Below are positions 50,007-60,617 of a stretch of 64,000 nt of DNA, in pieces. The position numbers were made by a program, and so were the translations under genes. Under the pieces are notes generated by a model, which worked only from the letters and a program-made list of their open reading frames with translations, was not told the origin of the DNA and searched no databases. The stretch lies in the NCBI RefSeq assembly GCF_011386835.1, contig NC_088792.1, positions 66,961,287 to 67,025,286 of the forward strand, written 5' to 3'. The number at the start of each line of letters is the position of its first letter. Position 1 is the first letter of the stretch. Source of the DNA: Chrysemys picta bellii (lineage: Eukaryota > Chordata > Testudines > Emydidae).

Positions 50007-50307
50007 TTGGGCTGGTCTACACTGGGGGTCAATGTAAGATACGCAACTTCAGCTACGGGAATAGTGCTGGGAATAGCGTAGCTGAAGTTGATGTATCTTA
50101 TTTCGACTTACCTCGGGTCCTCACAGCGCGGGATCAACGGCCGCGGCTGCCCCGTTGACTCCGCTACTGCCGCTCGCCCTGGTGGAGTTCTGGAGTCGAC
50201 AGTGAGCGCGTTCGGGGATTGATATATCGTGTCTAGACGAGACGCGATATATCAATCCCTGATAGATCGATTACTACCCGCCGATTCGACGGTTAGTCTC
50301 GACGTAC
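50007..50307. mobile_element. Hairpin-rich MITE-like tract (possibly Harbinger type)
   Basis: The left end GGGCTGGTCTACACTGG resembles the GGCTTTGTCTACACTGG terminus of the Harbinger-type MITE at 54,279. Two strong hairpins are visible: AAGATACGCAACTTCAGCTA with its complement near 50,080-50,099, and GGGATTGATATATCG with CGATATATCAATCCC (50,215-50,259). The tract is CpG-rich in AT-rich surroundings. The right terminus is uncertain because a Penelope-like element begins immediately after it. Confidence 0.45.
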
Positions 50308-50640
50308 CTTTGTATCAAGTTTCAGAGTAGCAGCCGTGTTAGTCTGTATCCGCAAAAAGAAGAACAGGAGGACTTGTGGCACCTTAGAGACTAACAAATT
50401 TATTAGAGCATAAGCTTTCGTGGACTACAGCCCACTTCTTCGGATGCATATAGAGTGGAACATATATTGAGGAGATATATATACACACACAGACAGAGAG
50501 CATAAACAGGTGGGAGTTGTCTTACCACCTCTGAGAGGCCAATTAATTAAGAGAAAACAAACTTTTGAAGTGATAATCAAGCTAGCTCAGTACAGACAGT
50601 TAGATAACAAGTGTGAGAATACTTACAAGGCGAGATAGAT

Positions 50641-52203
50641 TCAATGTTTGTAATGGCTCAGCCATTCCCAGTCTTTATTCAAACCGGAGTTGATTGTGTC
50701 TAGTTTGCATATCAATTCTAGCTCAGCAGTTTCTCGTTGGAGTCTGTTTTTGAAGTTTTTCTGTTGTAATATAGCCACCCGCAGGTCTGTCACTGAATGA
50801 CCAGACAGGTTAAAGTGTTCTCCCACTGGTTTTTGAGTATTTTGATTCCTGATGTCAGATTTGTGTCCATTAATTCTTTTGCGTAGAGACTGTCCGGTTT
50901 GGCCAATGTACATGGCAGAGGGGCATTGCTGGCACATGATGGCATATATCACATTGGTAGATGTGCAGGTGAACGAGCCCCTGATGGTATGGCTGATGTG
51001 ATTAGGTCCTATGATGATGTCACTGGAATAGATATGTGGACAGAGTTGGCATCGGGGTTTGTTACAAGGATAGGTTCCTGGGTTAGTGGTTTTGTTCAGT
51101 GATGTGTGGTTGCTGGTGAGTATTTGCTTTAGGTTCGGGGGTTGTCTGTAAGCGAGGACAGGTCTGTCTCCCAAGATCTGTGAGAGTAAAGGATCATCTT
51201 TCAGGATAGGTTGTAGATCTCTGATGATGCGCTGGAGAGGTTTTAGTTGGGGGCTGAAGGTGACAGCTAGTGGTGTTCTGTTATTTTCTTTGTTGGGCCT
51301 GTCTTGTAGGAGGTGACTTCTGGGTACTCGTCTGGCTCTGTCAATCTGTTTTTTCACTTCAGCAGGTGGGTATTGTAGTTTTAAGAATGCTTGATAGAGA
51401 TCTTGTAGGTGCTTGTCTCTATCCAAGGGATTGGAGCAAATGCGGTTATATCTTAGGGCTTGGCTGTAGACAATGGATCGTGTGGTGTGTCCTGGATGGA
51501 AGCTGGAGGCATGTAGGTAAGTGTAGCGGTCAGTAGGTTTCCGATATAGGGTGGTATTTATGTGACCATCGCTTATTAGCACAGTAGTGTCCAGGAAATG
51601 GACCGCTTGTGTGGATTGATCTAGGCTGAGGTTGATGGTGGGATGGAAATTATTGAAATCATGGTGAAATTCCTCAAGGGCTTCTTTTCCATGGGTCCAG
51701 ATGATGAAGATGTCATCAATGTAGCGCAAGTAGAGTAGGGGCGTTAGGGGACGAGAGCTAAGGAAGCGTTGTTCTAAGTCAGCCATAAAAATGTTGGCAT
51801 ATTGTGGGGCCATGCGGGTACCCATAGCAGTGCCGCTGACTTGAAGGTATATATTGTCCCCAAATGTGAAATAGTTGTGGGTGAGGACAAAATCACAAAG
51901 TTCAGCCACCAGGTTAGCTGTGACATTATCAGGGATACTGTTCCTGATAGCTTGTAGTCCATCTTTGTGTGGAATATTGGTGTAGAGGGCTTCTACGTCC
52001 ATAGTGGCCAGGATGGTGTTTTCTGGAAGATCACCGATGGATTGTAGTTTCCTCAGGAAGTCAGTGGTGTCTCGAAGATAGCTGGGAGTGCTGGTAGCGT
52101 AGGGTCTGAGGAGAGAGTCTACATAACCAGACAAGCCTGATGTTAGGGTGCCAATGCCTGAGATGATGGGGCGTCCAGGATATCCAGGTTTATGGATAAA
52201 CCC
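50641..52203 (-). CDS. Penelope-like reverse transcriptase with GIY-YIG endonuclease, N-terminally truncated
   Basis: This protein copies the element RNA into DNA and cuts the target with a GIY-YIG nuclease. The open frame starts at 52,473, but its first ~90 codons are antisense to the inverted right arm. Genuine protein starts at about residue 91 (GFIHKPGYPGRP, the usual PLE motif near the RT start). Then follow motif A with D159, motif B GTAMGTRMAP (214-223), catalytic YIDD (251-254), a linker zinc-type motif C470-x4-C475-x2-C478, and GIY-YIG elements VIYAIMC (508-514) and MYIGQTG (521-527). It ends at residue 610. No stop or frameshift. The N-terminal part before the RT core is missing, so it is probably not autonomous. 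The Cys linker suggests a Neptune-like subgroup. Confidence 0.9.
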   Translation of the reverse strand, partial: GFIHKPGYPGRPIISGIGTLTSGLSGYVDSLLRPYATSTPSYLRDTTDFLRKLQSIGDLPENTILATMDVEALYTNIPHKDGLQAIRNSIPDNVTANLVAELCDFVLTHNYFTFGDNIYLQVSGTAMGTRMAPQYANIFMADLEQRFLSSRPLTPLLYLRYIDDIFIIWTHGKEALEEFHHDFNNFHPTINLSLDQSTQAVHFLDTTVLISDGHINTTLYRKPTDRYTYLHASSFHPGHTTRSIVYSQALRYNRICSNPLDRDKHLQDLYQAFLKLQYPPAEVKKQIDRARRVPRSHLLQDRPNKENNRTPLAVTFSPQLKPLQRIIRDLQPILKDDPLLSQILGDRPVLAYRQPPNLKQILTSNHTSLNKTTNPGTYPCNKPRCQLCPHIYSSDIIIGPNHISHTIRGSFTCTSTNVIYAIMCQQCPSAMYIGQTGQSLRKRINGHKSDIRNQNTQKPVGEHFNLSGHSVTDLRVAILQQKNFKNRLQRETAELELICKLDTINSGLNKDWEWLSHYKH

Positions 52204-52316
52204 TACGCTACCAGCACTCCCAGCTATCTTCGAGACACCACTGACTTCCAGGACACACCACACGATCCATTGTCTACAGCCAAGCCCTAAGATATAACCG
52301 CATTTGCTCCAATCCC

Positions 52317-53102
52317 TTGGATAGAGACAAGCACCTACAAGATCTCTATCAAGCATTCTTAAAACTACAATACCCACCTGCTGAAGTGAAAAAACAGATT
52401 GACAGAGCCAGACGAGTACCCAGAAGTCACCTCCTACAAGACAGGCCCAACAAAGAAAATAACAGAACACCACTAGCTGTCACCTTCAGCCCCCAACTAA
52501 AACCTCTCCAGCGCATCATCAGAGATCTACAACCTATCCTGAAAGATGATCCTTTACTCTCACAGATCTTGGGAGACAGACCTGTCCTCGCTTACAGACA
52601 ACCCCCGAACCTAAAGCAAATACTCACCAGCAACCACACATCACTGAACAAAACCACTAACCCAGGAACCTATCCTTGTAACAAACCCCGATGCCAACTC
52701 TGTCCACATATCTATTCCAGTGACATCATCATAGGACCTAATCACATCAGCCATACCATCAGGGGCTCGTTCACCTGCACATCTACCAATGTGATATATG
52801 CCATCATGTGCCAGCAATGCCCCTCTGCCATGTACATTGGCCAAACCGGACAGTCTCTACGCAAAAGAATTAATGGACACAAATCTGACATCAGGAATCA
52901 AAATACTCAAAAACCAGTGGGAGAACACTTTAACCTGTCTGGTCATTCAGTGACAGACCTGCGGGTGGCTATATTACAACAGAAAAACTTCAAAAACAGA
53001 CTCCAACGAGAAACTGCTGAGCTAGAATTGATATGCAAACTAGACACAATCAACTCCGGTTTGAATAAAGACTGGGAATGGCTGAGCCATTACAAACATT
53101 GA
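52317..53102 (+). pseudogene. Inverted duplicate of the PLE C-terminus (linker and GIY-YIG)
   Basis: These 261 codons on the plus strand repeat the last 261 codons of the minus-strand PLE gene. As translated, all but the first residue (ATG created at a junction codon) are the same. It keeps the Cys motif and the complete GIY-YIG region but lacks reverse transcriptase, so it is a by-product of the fold-back integration. Confidence 0.9.
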
Positions 53103-53397
53103 ATCTATCTCGCCTTGTAAGTATTCTCACACTTGTTATCTAACTGTCTGTACTGAGCTAGCTTGATTATCACTTCAAAAGTTTGTTTTCTCTTAATTAA
53201 TTGGCCTCTCAGAGGTGGTAAGACAACTCCCACCTGTTTATGCTCTCTGTCTGTGTGTGTATATATATCTCCTCAATATATGTTCCACTCTATATGCATC
53301 CGAAGAAGTGGGCTGTAGTCCACGAAAGCTTATGCTCTAATAAATTTGTTAGTCTCTAAGGTGCCACAAGTCCTCCTGTTCTTCTCTTTGTATCAAG

Positions 53398-54275
53398 CAT
53401 ATTCATTACACAGATCACTACTCTCTTCCTTTAAATCTGTCCTCAAGGCCCACTTCTTCCATTATCCTTACAAGAAAATTAGTCAACTAGTAATTGGCTA
53501 AGACAAAGGGAAGTTTGGGAGACATCTGATCCTAATTAAGACCCCAATCCTGCAAACATTGATGCAGATGCTTAATTTTGCTACTAAATTTTATAGGATT
53601 ACTCATGGCAAATTTTTGTAGGCTTGGGACTTAGAACAACAGACAGGTGCAGGAGAAAAATACCTTAAGCATTTTTCTTAGTCATAGGTCTCTAATCTGT
53701 ACAATCAGATCCTAACTCTATGCAGAGAACTATTAAAATCAGTAGATCTCTGTGTGGGTGCAGGGGTCCACAGCTCAGTTTGTAACCTCGCAGCCTTAAA
53801 TATTAACCTTTACCGGCTGGGGACTGGATCTTTGTATGGACAGTGTCTAGCACATTGTGAGTGCTATAGTAATATAAATAATAAAATTGTACAGAGAAGC
53901 AGGAGACCAATACTCAGTAGAATGAGTATTGTGTACATGAATTACGTAAGGGGCTGATCCTGCATCATTAAAGTCAATGGGAGCTGCCCCATATGTTCAG
54001 TGGATGCAGGATCAAGCCCACAGTGAAACAAAACTGTAAATATCACTACTCTGTCAACACTTTCCTATAGCTGCTTTCTACAACTAGTCTCCTATCACTA
54101 ATAAATACATAAAAATAAAGATATAGGTGCTTACTAAATTCTCTGGATTTCAGGGACTCCATGAGCTGGTGAGAACACAATTCCCACGGAAGTCAATAGG
54201 AGTTGGAAATGCTGAGCACACTTCTTGGGAGCCACTCAGTATCTCATAGATAATGATCCAGGTAATGCCTTTGAC
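53398..54275. other. Intergenic sequence with old SINE and palindrome scraps
   Basis: Around 53,815-53,895 the stretch GACAGTGTCTAGCACATTGT and TAATATAAATAATAAA resembles an old MIR-like tail. GCTGATCCTGCATCATTAAA...GGATGCAGGATCAAGCC at 53,952-54,017 is a short hairpin. Nothing coding. Confidence 0.45.
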
Positions 54276-54278
54276 TAA

Positions 54279-54886
54279 GGCTTTGTCTACACTGGAACTT
54301 TGTCAGCAAAACTTTTGTTGTTCAGGGGTGTTAAAAAAAACCCACGCACCACGAACGACAAAAGTTTTACCGGTGTGAACAGCGCTTTGTCAGTGAGAGA
54401 ACGCTCCTGCCGACAAAGCTGCTGACGCTTGTTTGGGTGGAAGTTTTGTCAGTGGGAGAGCTCTCTCCCGCCGACAAACAGCAGCTACACTGCGAGCCTT
54501 TTAGTGGCACAGCTGTAGCGGCACAGCTGTGTCACTAAAAGGATAGTATAGACCAGGGGTAGGCAAAATATGGCACGCGTGCCGAAGGCGGCACACGAGC
54601 TGATTTTCAGTGGCACTCACACTGCCCGGGTGCTGGCCACTTGTCCGGGGGGCTCTGCATTTTAATTTAATTTTAAATGAAGCTTCTTAAATAAGATTTT
54701 TAAAATGTTTACTTGACATACAACAATAGTTTAGTTATATATTATGGACTTATAGAAAGAGACCTTCTAAAAACGTTAAAATGTTAAAATGTATTACTGG
54801 CACGCGAAACCTTAAATTAGAGTGAATAAATGAAGACTCGGCACACTGCTTCTGAAAGGTTGCCAACCCCTGGTATAGACAAAGCC
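54279..54886. mobile_element. Harbinger-type MITE split by a hAT MITE
   Basis: Termini GGCTTTGTCTAC on the left and GTATAGACAAAGCC on the right are inverted repeats. A TAA duplication flanks the element (54,276-54,278 and 54,887-54,889), the target size and type used by PIF/Harbinger transposons. The interior contains repeated CGACAAA/TTTGTC motifs. It has no coding sequence and is interrupted by the hAT element at 54,554. Confidence 0.85.
54554..54872. mobile_element. hAT MITE, 319 bp, nested, perfect 8-bp duplication
   Basis: Ends CAGGGGTAGGCAAA and GGTTGCCAACCCCTG, flanked by identical GTATAGAC at 54,546-54,553 and 54,873-54,880. Its target lies within the end of the Harbinger-type MITE, so it is the younger of the two. 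Confidence 0.93.
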
Positions 54887-54889
54887 TAA

Positions 54890-55629
54890 GTCACTCCTCC
54901 CTAGTATTTTAGGGCCTGATTTAGCAGGTGTTAAGCAGGCTTAACTTCTGATGATTTCACTGCAAGTTGAGGCAGTTCATCAAGTCAGGCCCATGATTAG
55001 TAACTTACTCCTATGATCTATTCTAAACACTTTTTCAGACCCATCTTCTTACTACTTCTCTTCTTTTCAGAGAATCCGTTTTTTGTTCCCAAATTAACTA
55101 AGGGCCTGCTCCCGTAGACTTCAGTGATGCAGGATCAGGCCCTATATGCCAAAACTACTCCTTGTGTTTCCCTATTCATGTTTGTCTGTCACAAATGTCC
55201 CTGAGCTTACTTTTCCCCCCCTTCTCCAGTTTTGGCATCCAGTTACCTTTCTTTCTAGTGCATAAGAGAAACACATCATGTTACCCCCGTGATAAACAGC
55301 TCTTTTAGAAAGAACTTTATGCCACCCGATCTTAAACCGAACTTCGCACCCGTTGATAATCTGTACGTTATTCCCTGATAAGCAGAAACTTCTATGCTTA
55401 AAATCTGTACCGTTCACTTTTTTTAAAACCTCATCTTAATACAATTTTTAGAACTTTCAGAGTCAATTTCCCCACACTATATGTATGCCCCTTCCCCCCC
55501 TCCTCCCAACTATCTGGAAGAGTGTGGTTGAGTTATCTTGATGCTTCTTATAAAATTAGTTTTCCCCACCCACCAGCACATTTTGAAGTGCTATATCTTT
55601 ATTATGAATAATATTTTGAATTTACTACA
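54890..55629. other. Intergenic sequence
   Basis: Contains one short hairpin of the GATCCTGCA family near 55,100-55,145 (GGGCCTGCTCCCGTAGAC...GATGCAGGATCAGGCCC). Nothing coding. Confidence 0.45.
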
Positions 55630-55850
55630 ATTCTCATTCAGGCTTTTCAAAGCATTCTACACAGATAATGATACTTGCCTATCTCCATTTTCCAGCTTGG
55701 AAAACTAAAACAGCAGGTAGTAAGGACTCATAACTCCCACTGAAATCTGTGGGGGAAGAATGTAAAAAGAAAAAGAAAAATCAGGCCTGAAAGTGGTGCA
55801 GAGTTGGAAATACAACTCAGCTCTGCCTATACCTAATTTCTGCTATAACC
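55630..55850 (+). repeat. Old MIR/L2-like relic
   Basis: CTCCATTTTCCAGCTTGGAA followed by GGTGCAGAGTTGGAAATAC and CTCAGCTCTGCC resembles the widespread CATTTTACAGATGAGGAAAC...GGCAGAGC amniote repeat. Diverged, tentative. Confidence 0.45.
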
Positions 55851-56354
55851 ACTAGATAAAAGTGCCTCCCTTATTAGGGCTCTACACTTGCAAAATACTT
55901 TTCAGCCTCCCAAGCCACCAAATTTTTCTCTCCACTGGCCTCTGATTTTAAAAAGAATGTCTTATTATTTGTTGGTAACATTATCTGTATTACTATTCTG
56001 AACTGTGTTTATGACTGACGAATGCGGCCATACTTTCTGTGCCCACTAAAATGATACATCTCAATCATTTACATCATGAGGGCTTTATCTTTAAAAAAAA
56101 ATAGGTGCAATTAATACTTTTGAAGAGTGCTGGAGGGTCAGGAATGGGAATTTACATTCCCTATCCACAGAAAAGGTGGAGTATGCAGAACTGATGCAAC
56201 CTCTCACACCACCAGCTAATATGTCTCATTCTTTTTCTGGAATAATAACACTCCAACAGCCCTCCCACAATAGTACTGAGTCGCACGTTGTCAACAAAGT
56301 TTGGTCCTGTCCTGGAGAGTAATATTCAGGTACTGACTATACCAGTTGCTTTGA

Positions 56355-56465
56355 GTTTCTCAATTTTAAGCTCTTTGGGGCTGGTACCATATCTTCCTAT
56401 CTGTTTTCAGTCCCCAGCACAATCCTGATGGGGCCTGAGTCAAAAGCTTAATACACACAATAATC
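56355..56465 (+). repeat. Old SINE-like tail
   Basis: TTTAAGCTCTTTGGGGCTGG, then CAGTCCCCAGCACAATCCTG and GGGGCCTGAGT, resembles a common CORE-SINE type 3' part of amniote genomes. Tentative. Confidence 0.45.
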
Positions 56466-56601
56466 AAGTGCCACTGTGCGTTAGTGTTGGTCTTAAAACT
56501 GGACTGCAATGAGTTAAACATTTTATAGAAAAGTATTGAAAATGACAAATTATTAATGAAACTTAATGTAATTAATTTTATATAGTGTCCTTGTATAAAC
56601 A

Positions 56602-56824
56602 TAACATAAGAACGTAACAACGGCCATACTGGGTCAGACCAAAGGTCCATCTAGCCCAGTATCCTGTCTTCAGACAGTGGCCAGTACCAGGTGCCCCAGA
56701 CGGAATGAACAGAACAGGTAATCATCAAGTGATCCATCCACTGTCGCCCATTCCCAGCTTCTGGCAAACAGAGGCTAGGGACACCATCCCTGTCCATTCT
56801 GGCTAACAGCCATTAGCTATAAAG
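56602..56824 (-). mobile_element. CR1 subfamily 3' fragment
   Basis: Contains GGCCATACTGGGTCAGACC, AAAGGTCCATCTAGCCCAGT and ATTCTGGCTAACAGCCATTA, the reverse complement of a well-known CR1 subfamily end abundant in turtles and birds. Short and noncoding. Confidence 0.8.
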
Positions 56825-57599
56825 AAGTTCCAAATGGTTTACACAATTGATTACTGTGAAGCACTCACCAGCAGTGCTTCCTAGTGGTCAGGCCAGGGTG
56901 TGCCAGGCTCTCTTCCTATCCTGGAGGGGGATGAACTGGGCGGGAAGGGGGGGGCAGAGCGGGGGTGGGAAGAAGCAGGGCAGGGGTGGGACACTGGGGG
57001 AAGGAGTGGAGTGGGGGCGGGAGCACCCCTGGTAGATTAGAAACTCGGTGCCTATGGTATAGCCGCAGCATATAGCAGTCTGTCCTTTTTGCAACTCAGC
57101 CCTCCAGCCAGATCACACATTCGTGTCTGCCTTTCAGGGGAGACATAAAGAGTTAAATAATGTGCAAGTCTTCAGAAGTCATCAAGGGCTTCCAGGCTCC
57201 CCCCTTGGGTCAGGATCTTCGGGTCTGCACCCTCAATGCCTTCAGGATCTTCCCCAACTAATATCCCTGTTGAAGTATAGACTTCTGTCATTGTCCACTC
57301 TTTAGGGGCCCAACCTCTTCATTGGGTGCCAATCCAGGGCCCAATGGTGGACAGCTAAGATCTGTATCTTGGGGTGCTATGCAGCAACCTTCCTGAATCA
57401 CTTCCTACCGGTGTCCCCCAGCGTAAAGCACTGAATACAAAATTAAAGCTTCTGACCTTCACCAGTCCCTTCTTTGCAGTCTTGGTCAGGTCAATATCTC
57501 CAAGCCTCAGGCAGCAAGAGTTCTTGGGGTACTCCTTCCCAAGAGCTTCCTTCCACTGCCTGCCTCTAAGCTCCTCTACTTCCCTGTTGAAGTTCCACC
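56825..57599. other. Intergenic sequence, possibly downstream part of the gypsy element
   Basis: A G-rich tract at 56,925-57,020 and an unremarkable remainder. Part may be the 3' untranslated region or LTR of the gypsy element to the right, but no LTR end was identified. Confidence 0.35.
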
Positions 57600-57702
57600 T
57601 CCAGCTTGTGTAAGCTTTACAGGTGCGGCAGGGTCCCGAGCTGCATTTTAACCCTTTCTTCTCCCGTGTGGGGTTTGTATGCCCCATCGCTTACCCTCCG
57701 CC

Positions 57703-57969
57703 TCAAAATAGGATCCAGGATTGTGTCCTTTGCTCTCCTTCTTGGGGGGAGGAAGAAGGGGGGGGAGAGAGAATCAGCATTTTGGTGGGCTGTCCCACCT
57801 CGGTGGAGTACCTGAAAACTATATAGCTGTAAGGAGAGGAACCACTGCATAAAATTCTTGGGTCGACATCCTTCATGATGTTCAACCAGCGAAGAGGTGT
57901 GTGTTCAGTTACTAATGAGAAGGGGTTTGCCAACAAATAGTACCTTAAGACATCCATAGCCCATTTCAC
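57703..57969 (-). pseudogene. Gypsy RNase H remnant
   Basis: The frame carries a WAMDVLRYYL segment, TEHTPLRWLN, and after a shift QNADSLS. These are the conserved ends of gypsy RNase H (the usual consensus has TDHAPLRWL and NADxLSR). The first part and the second are in different frames, so it is broken. Confidence 0.8.
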
Positions 57970-57999
57970 AGCTAATGGTTATTTTTCTGTGTCTGAATA

Positions 58000-58993
58000 G
58001 GCTTCCTCTGGCGGAACACTTTTCTACTTATATAGAGAATTGGGTGTTCCTCTTCCTCAGCCTCCTGGGAAAAGACTGTTCTACATCCTTCAACGGAGGC
58101 ATTTGTTTGTAGTATGAACATTTTGGAAAAATCTGGGTGAAAACTTATCAGTTCCTGACACAGAGAGTCTTTTAGATTCCAAAATGCTCTGTCGCAGACT
58201 CCAGACGATTTTCTTAGGACTGGTATCCTTCAAAAGGAGGGGTGCTGCAGTCATGGCAAAGTCTGGTACAAAATGCCCATAATCGCTTGTTAGGCCCCAA
58301 AACTGTCAGACCTGTTTTATTTTTGTCAGGTTGCTAAGGCCTGTGGTTTGCCAATGGTCATAACTTGCCCTTTCCTATGGTATAACTAAGATAAGTAACT
58401 TCCAGTTTACCATCTTACTTGGTTCACGGTGAATCCTGTACACCTTGCTGGGTTCACAGTGAATCCTGTACCCTTCAGAATCTGTAGGACGGAGGTAATA
58501 TGTCATATGTGGTTGTTCCATTTACAGCTGTAAATCACAATGTCATCGATAGATACTGCAGCATATTGACCATGTTGTTACAGCACATGATCCATGTGCC
58601 ATTGGAAAGTGGCTGCTGCCCCATGGAGGCAAAATAGCATAGCTCATAATTGGTACAGAACGAATGGAGTGGAGAAAGCTGTCTTTTCCTGAGACTCTGA
58701 GGTCAGAGGGATCTGCCAATATGCCTTCCTGAGGTCTAGGGTGCAGATATAGTTGGCAGCTTCCAGCCTTTCTAGTGAACTAATCTACTCTGGGCATCAA
58801 ACTTTGATTTATAGTTACCTTTCTGAAATCAAAAAGAATAGGTTGTCCCATCTGGTTTCGGTACCAGCACAATAGGACTTCACTACCACTGCAAGACTCT
58901 TCCACTACCCCTGGTTTAACATGGTTCATAGCTCCTCTTGGACGGTGTCCCACATCTTTCACGGGAGTGGTTGTGGGTTTTCAAGGACCAATT
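58000..58993 (-). pseudogene. Gypsy reverse transcriptase remnant
   Basis: The frame 58,962-58,780 contains VEES, then QPILFDFRKVTI, matching the gypsy RT motif around the FCIDFRKVN box. Further on, the catalytic box at about 58,542-58,550 reads IDD followed by IVIYS, with Ser in place of the usual preceding Tyr. Several frameshifts. The N-terminal lead-in is separated by the solo LTR at 58,994-60,265. Confidence 0.75.
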
Positions 58994-60265
58994 TGTGATG
59001 GGTCCCCCCCTGGGGTGCCTGGAACTGGGGTACTACTGAGCCCTCTGACTCATCAGTCTGAGCTCCCTTTCACACTGTGTTGCTGTGACAAGCTGCAGAC
59101 CCACTCCCAGTCCTACACTTCCACCAGCATTCACACAGGCAGGGACACACCCAGCTGCAGTTATATGCAGGCTCTCTGACCAGCCGCTGCATGAAGCAAC
59201 AATAGAGAGGCTACAGCCAAGATAACCCCCAGCTCCCCAGGCATGCTCCCCCCTCACCCCACTGGAATATAAACCCAAAATTATACTGTTTTGCGCTGCA
59301 CGGAGAACTATACAGAGTAAGTTCATAGAGTTCACCCTTCCCTCAATGTGGAGAGGAAATGCAACAGCCTTTGCCCCTTGAGCTAAGATTCCCAAGCACT
59401 TCAGTCCAAACTTATTGGTTTAGATTAAAACATAAAATAAGTTTATTTACTACAAAAAGATAGATTTTAAGTTATTATAAGTGATAGCAAAGAGATCAAA
59501 GCAGATTACCTAGTAAATAAACAGAAACACTAACTTAGGCCTAAAATATTAGAAAGATAGGATATGAATTAGCAAATTCTCACCCTGACTGATGATACAA
59601 GCAGGCTTGCAGATTCTCAAGGGACAAGCTACATTTGCTTTGCAGCTTGGGATCCCCACCGCCGTTCCAAGTTAGGAGCTTCTCTTAGTGGTTCAGTTGT
59701 GGGGGAGTGAAGAACCACAGATGATGTCACTCCCTGCATTAATATAGCTTATGGTGGGAACCCTTTGTTTCAAACTTGGTTCCCAGACCAGTTTGTGGTA
59801 CAATACAGACATCCCAAATGGAGTCCAGAGTCATGTGAGGTGGTCACAGGCCCTTGCAGCCCTTGCATACCTTGTTGAGTCATAGCAGCCATTACTTACA
59901 GGCAGTCTGGAACATTCTCACGAAAGCTTACCAGGTGGGGAATAAGCTTCTCCTAAGGCCTATTGTTATTCCTAATGGCCCATTACCTTGAATGGGCCCT
60001 TGACAGCCAGCTATCTAGACTGGAAACATTTTACATAGCGGGTGTCACCCAAGTGTGACAACATTTGAAATACAGATACATAGTCAATATTCATAACTTC
60101 GGATACAAAAATGATACATGCATACAAATAAGATAACCATATTCAGTAAATCATAACTTTTCCAATGACACCTTACATGCCCCGTCTCGTACAAAATGCA
60201 TCATAATTGTGCCATAATCATATCATAATACTATACCCCATATTTTTCATAGTGATATTATCACA
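58994..60265. mobile_element. Solo LTR (ERV-like), 1,272 bp, inserted in the gypsy RT
   Basis: It begins TGTGATGGGT and ends ATTATCACA, so TGTGAT and ATCACA form inverted termini with TG...CA. The 5-bp flanks CAATT (58,989-58,993) and CCATT (60,266-60,270) match at four positions. The flanking gypsy sequence resumes directly on both sides. There is no internal gene, so only one LTR remains. The orientation and ERV class are not settled. Confidence 0.75.
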
Positions 60266-60614
60266 CCATTGTCCTGGTTCTGTGGCTGTGTGATGATAAG
60301 GCAGGTTAGTGTGTCTCGGAAAGGTTGAAAATATTGCAGAGAAGGATTCAATCTGCTGCTTCATTTGGGCTGTCTGTTCTGATTGAAGCTCTTCTCCCAT
60401 CGGTATGGCTCAGGATTTTGGTGTTATGGGTGCTTGAGGGCGTAGCCTAGGTTTGGGTGGATAGGGTATTATAAGGAGACCTTCTTGATCTTTCCAGGCT
60501 TTCGAAAGGTTAACGTTGTACACTTATTTCCTTTTTCTTCCCTGGCTGTCAGATTTCATAGTTGACCAGTCCCACCTGTTTCATGACCTTGAACAGCCCC
60601 TGCCACCAGACCAA
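60266..60614 (-). pseudogene. Gypsy integrase C-terminus running into RT lead-in
   Basis: From about 60,614 the minus strand reads WWQGLFKVMKQVG, a GPFEV/GLFKV-type integrase tail motif, then a NVNL-type segment and proline-rich linker. In the frame 60,400-60,266 it reads TNLPYHH and TEPGQ, the typical start of gypsy RT. This directly joins integrase to RT in one reading direction. The upstream half of integrase lies at 63,143 and beyond, across the inserted TIR element. Confidence 0.75.
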
Positions 60615-60617
60615 TAA

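Larger units (their letters stand above)
50320..53385 (-). mobile_element. Fold-back Penelope-like element, 12-bp target duplication
   Basis: The same 12 bases CTTTGTATCAAG flank it at 50,308-50,319 and 53,386-53,397. Its outer parts are inverted copies of each other: 50,358-51,496 against 52,247-53,385 (about 1.14 kb, position x pairing with 103,743 minus x). A further 50-bp pair is 52,056-52,105 against 52,200-52,249. The left two thirds, minus strand, is a 5'-truncated reverse transcriptase plus GIY-YIG gene. The right third is a sense copy lacking about 560 internal bases. Copies with inverted 5' parts are typical of Penelope-like integration (established knowledge). Confidence 0.93.

Noticed and set aside
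51270..51536. Plus-strand frame inside the Penelope-like element
   Set aside because: Antisense shadow of the PLE gene. The same residues appear as the first ~75 codons of the minus-strand frame only because the arms are inverted.
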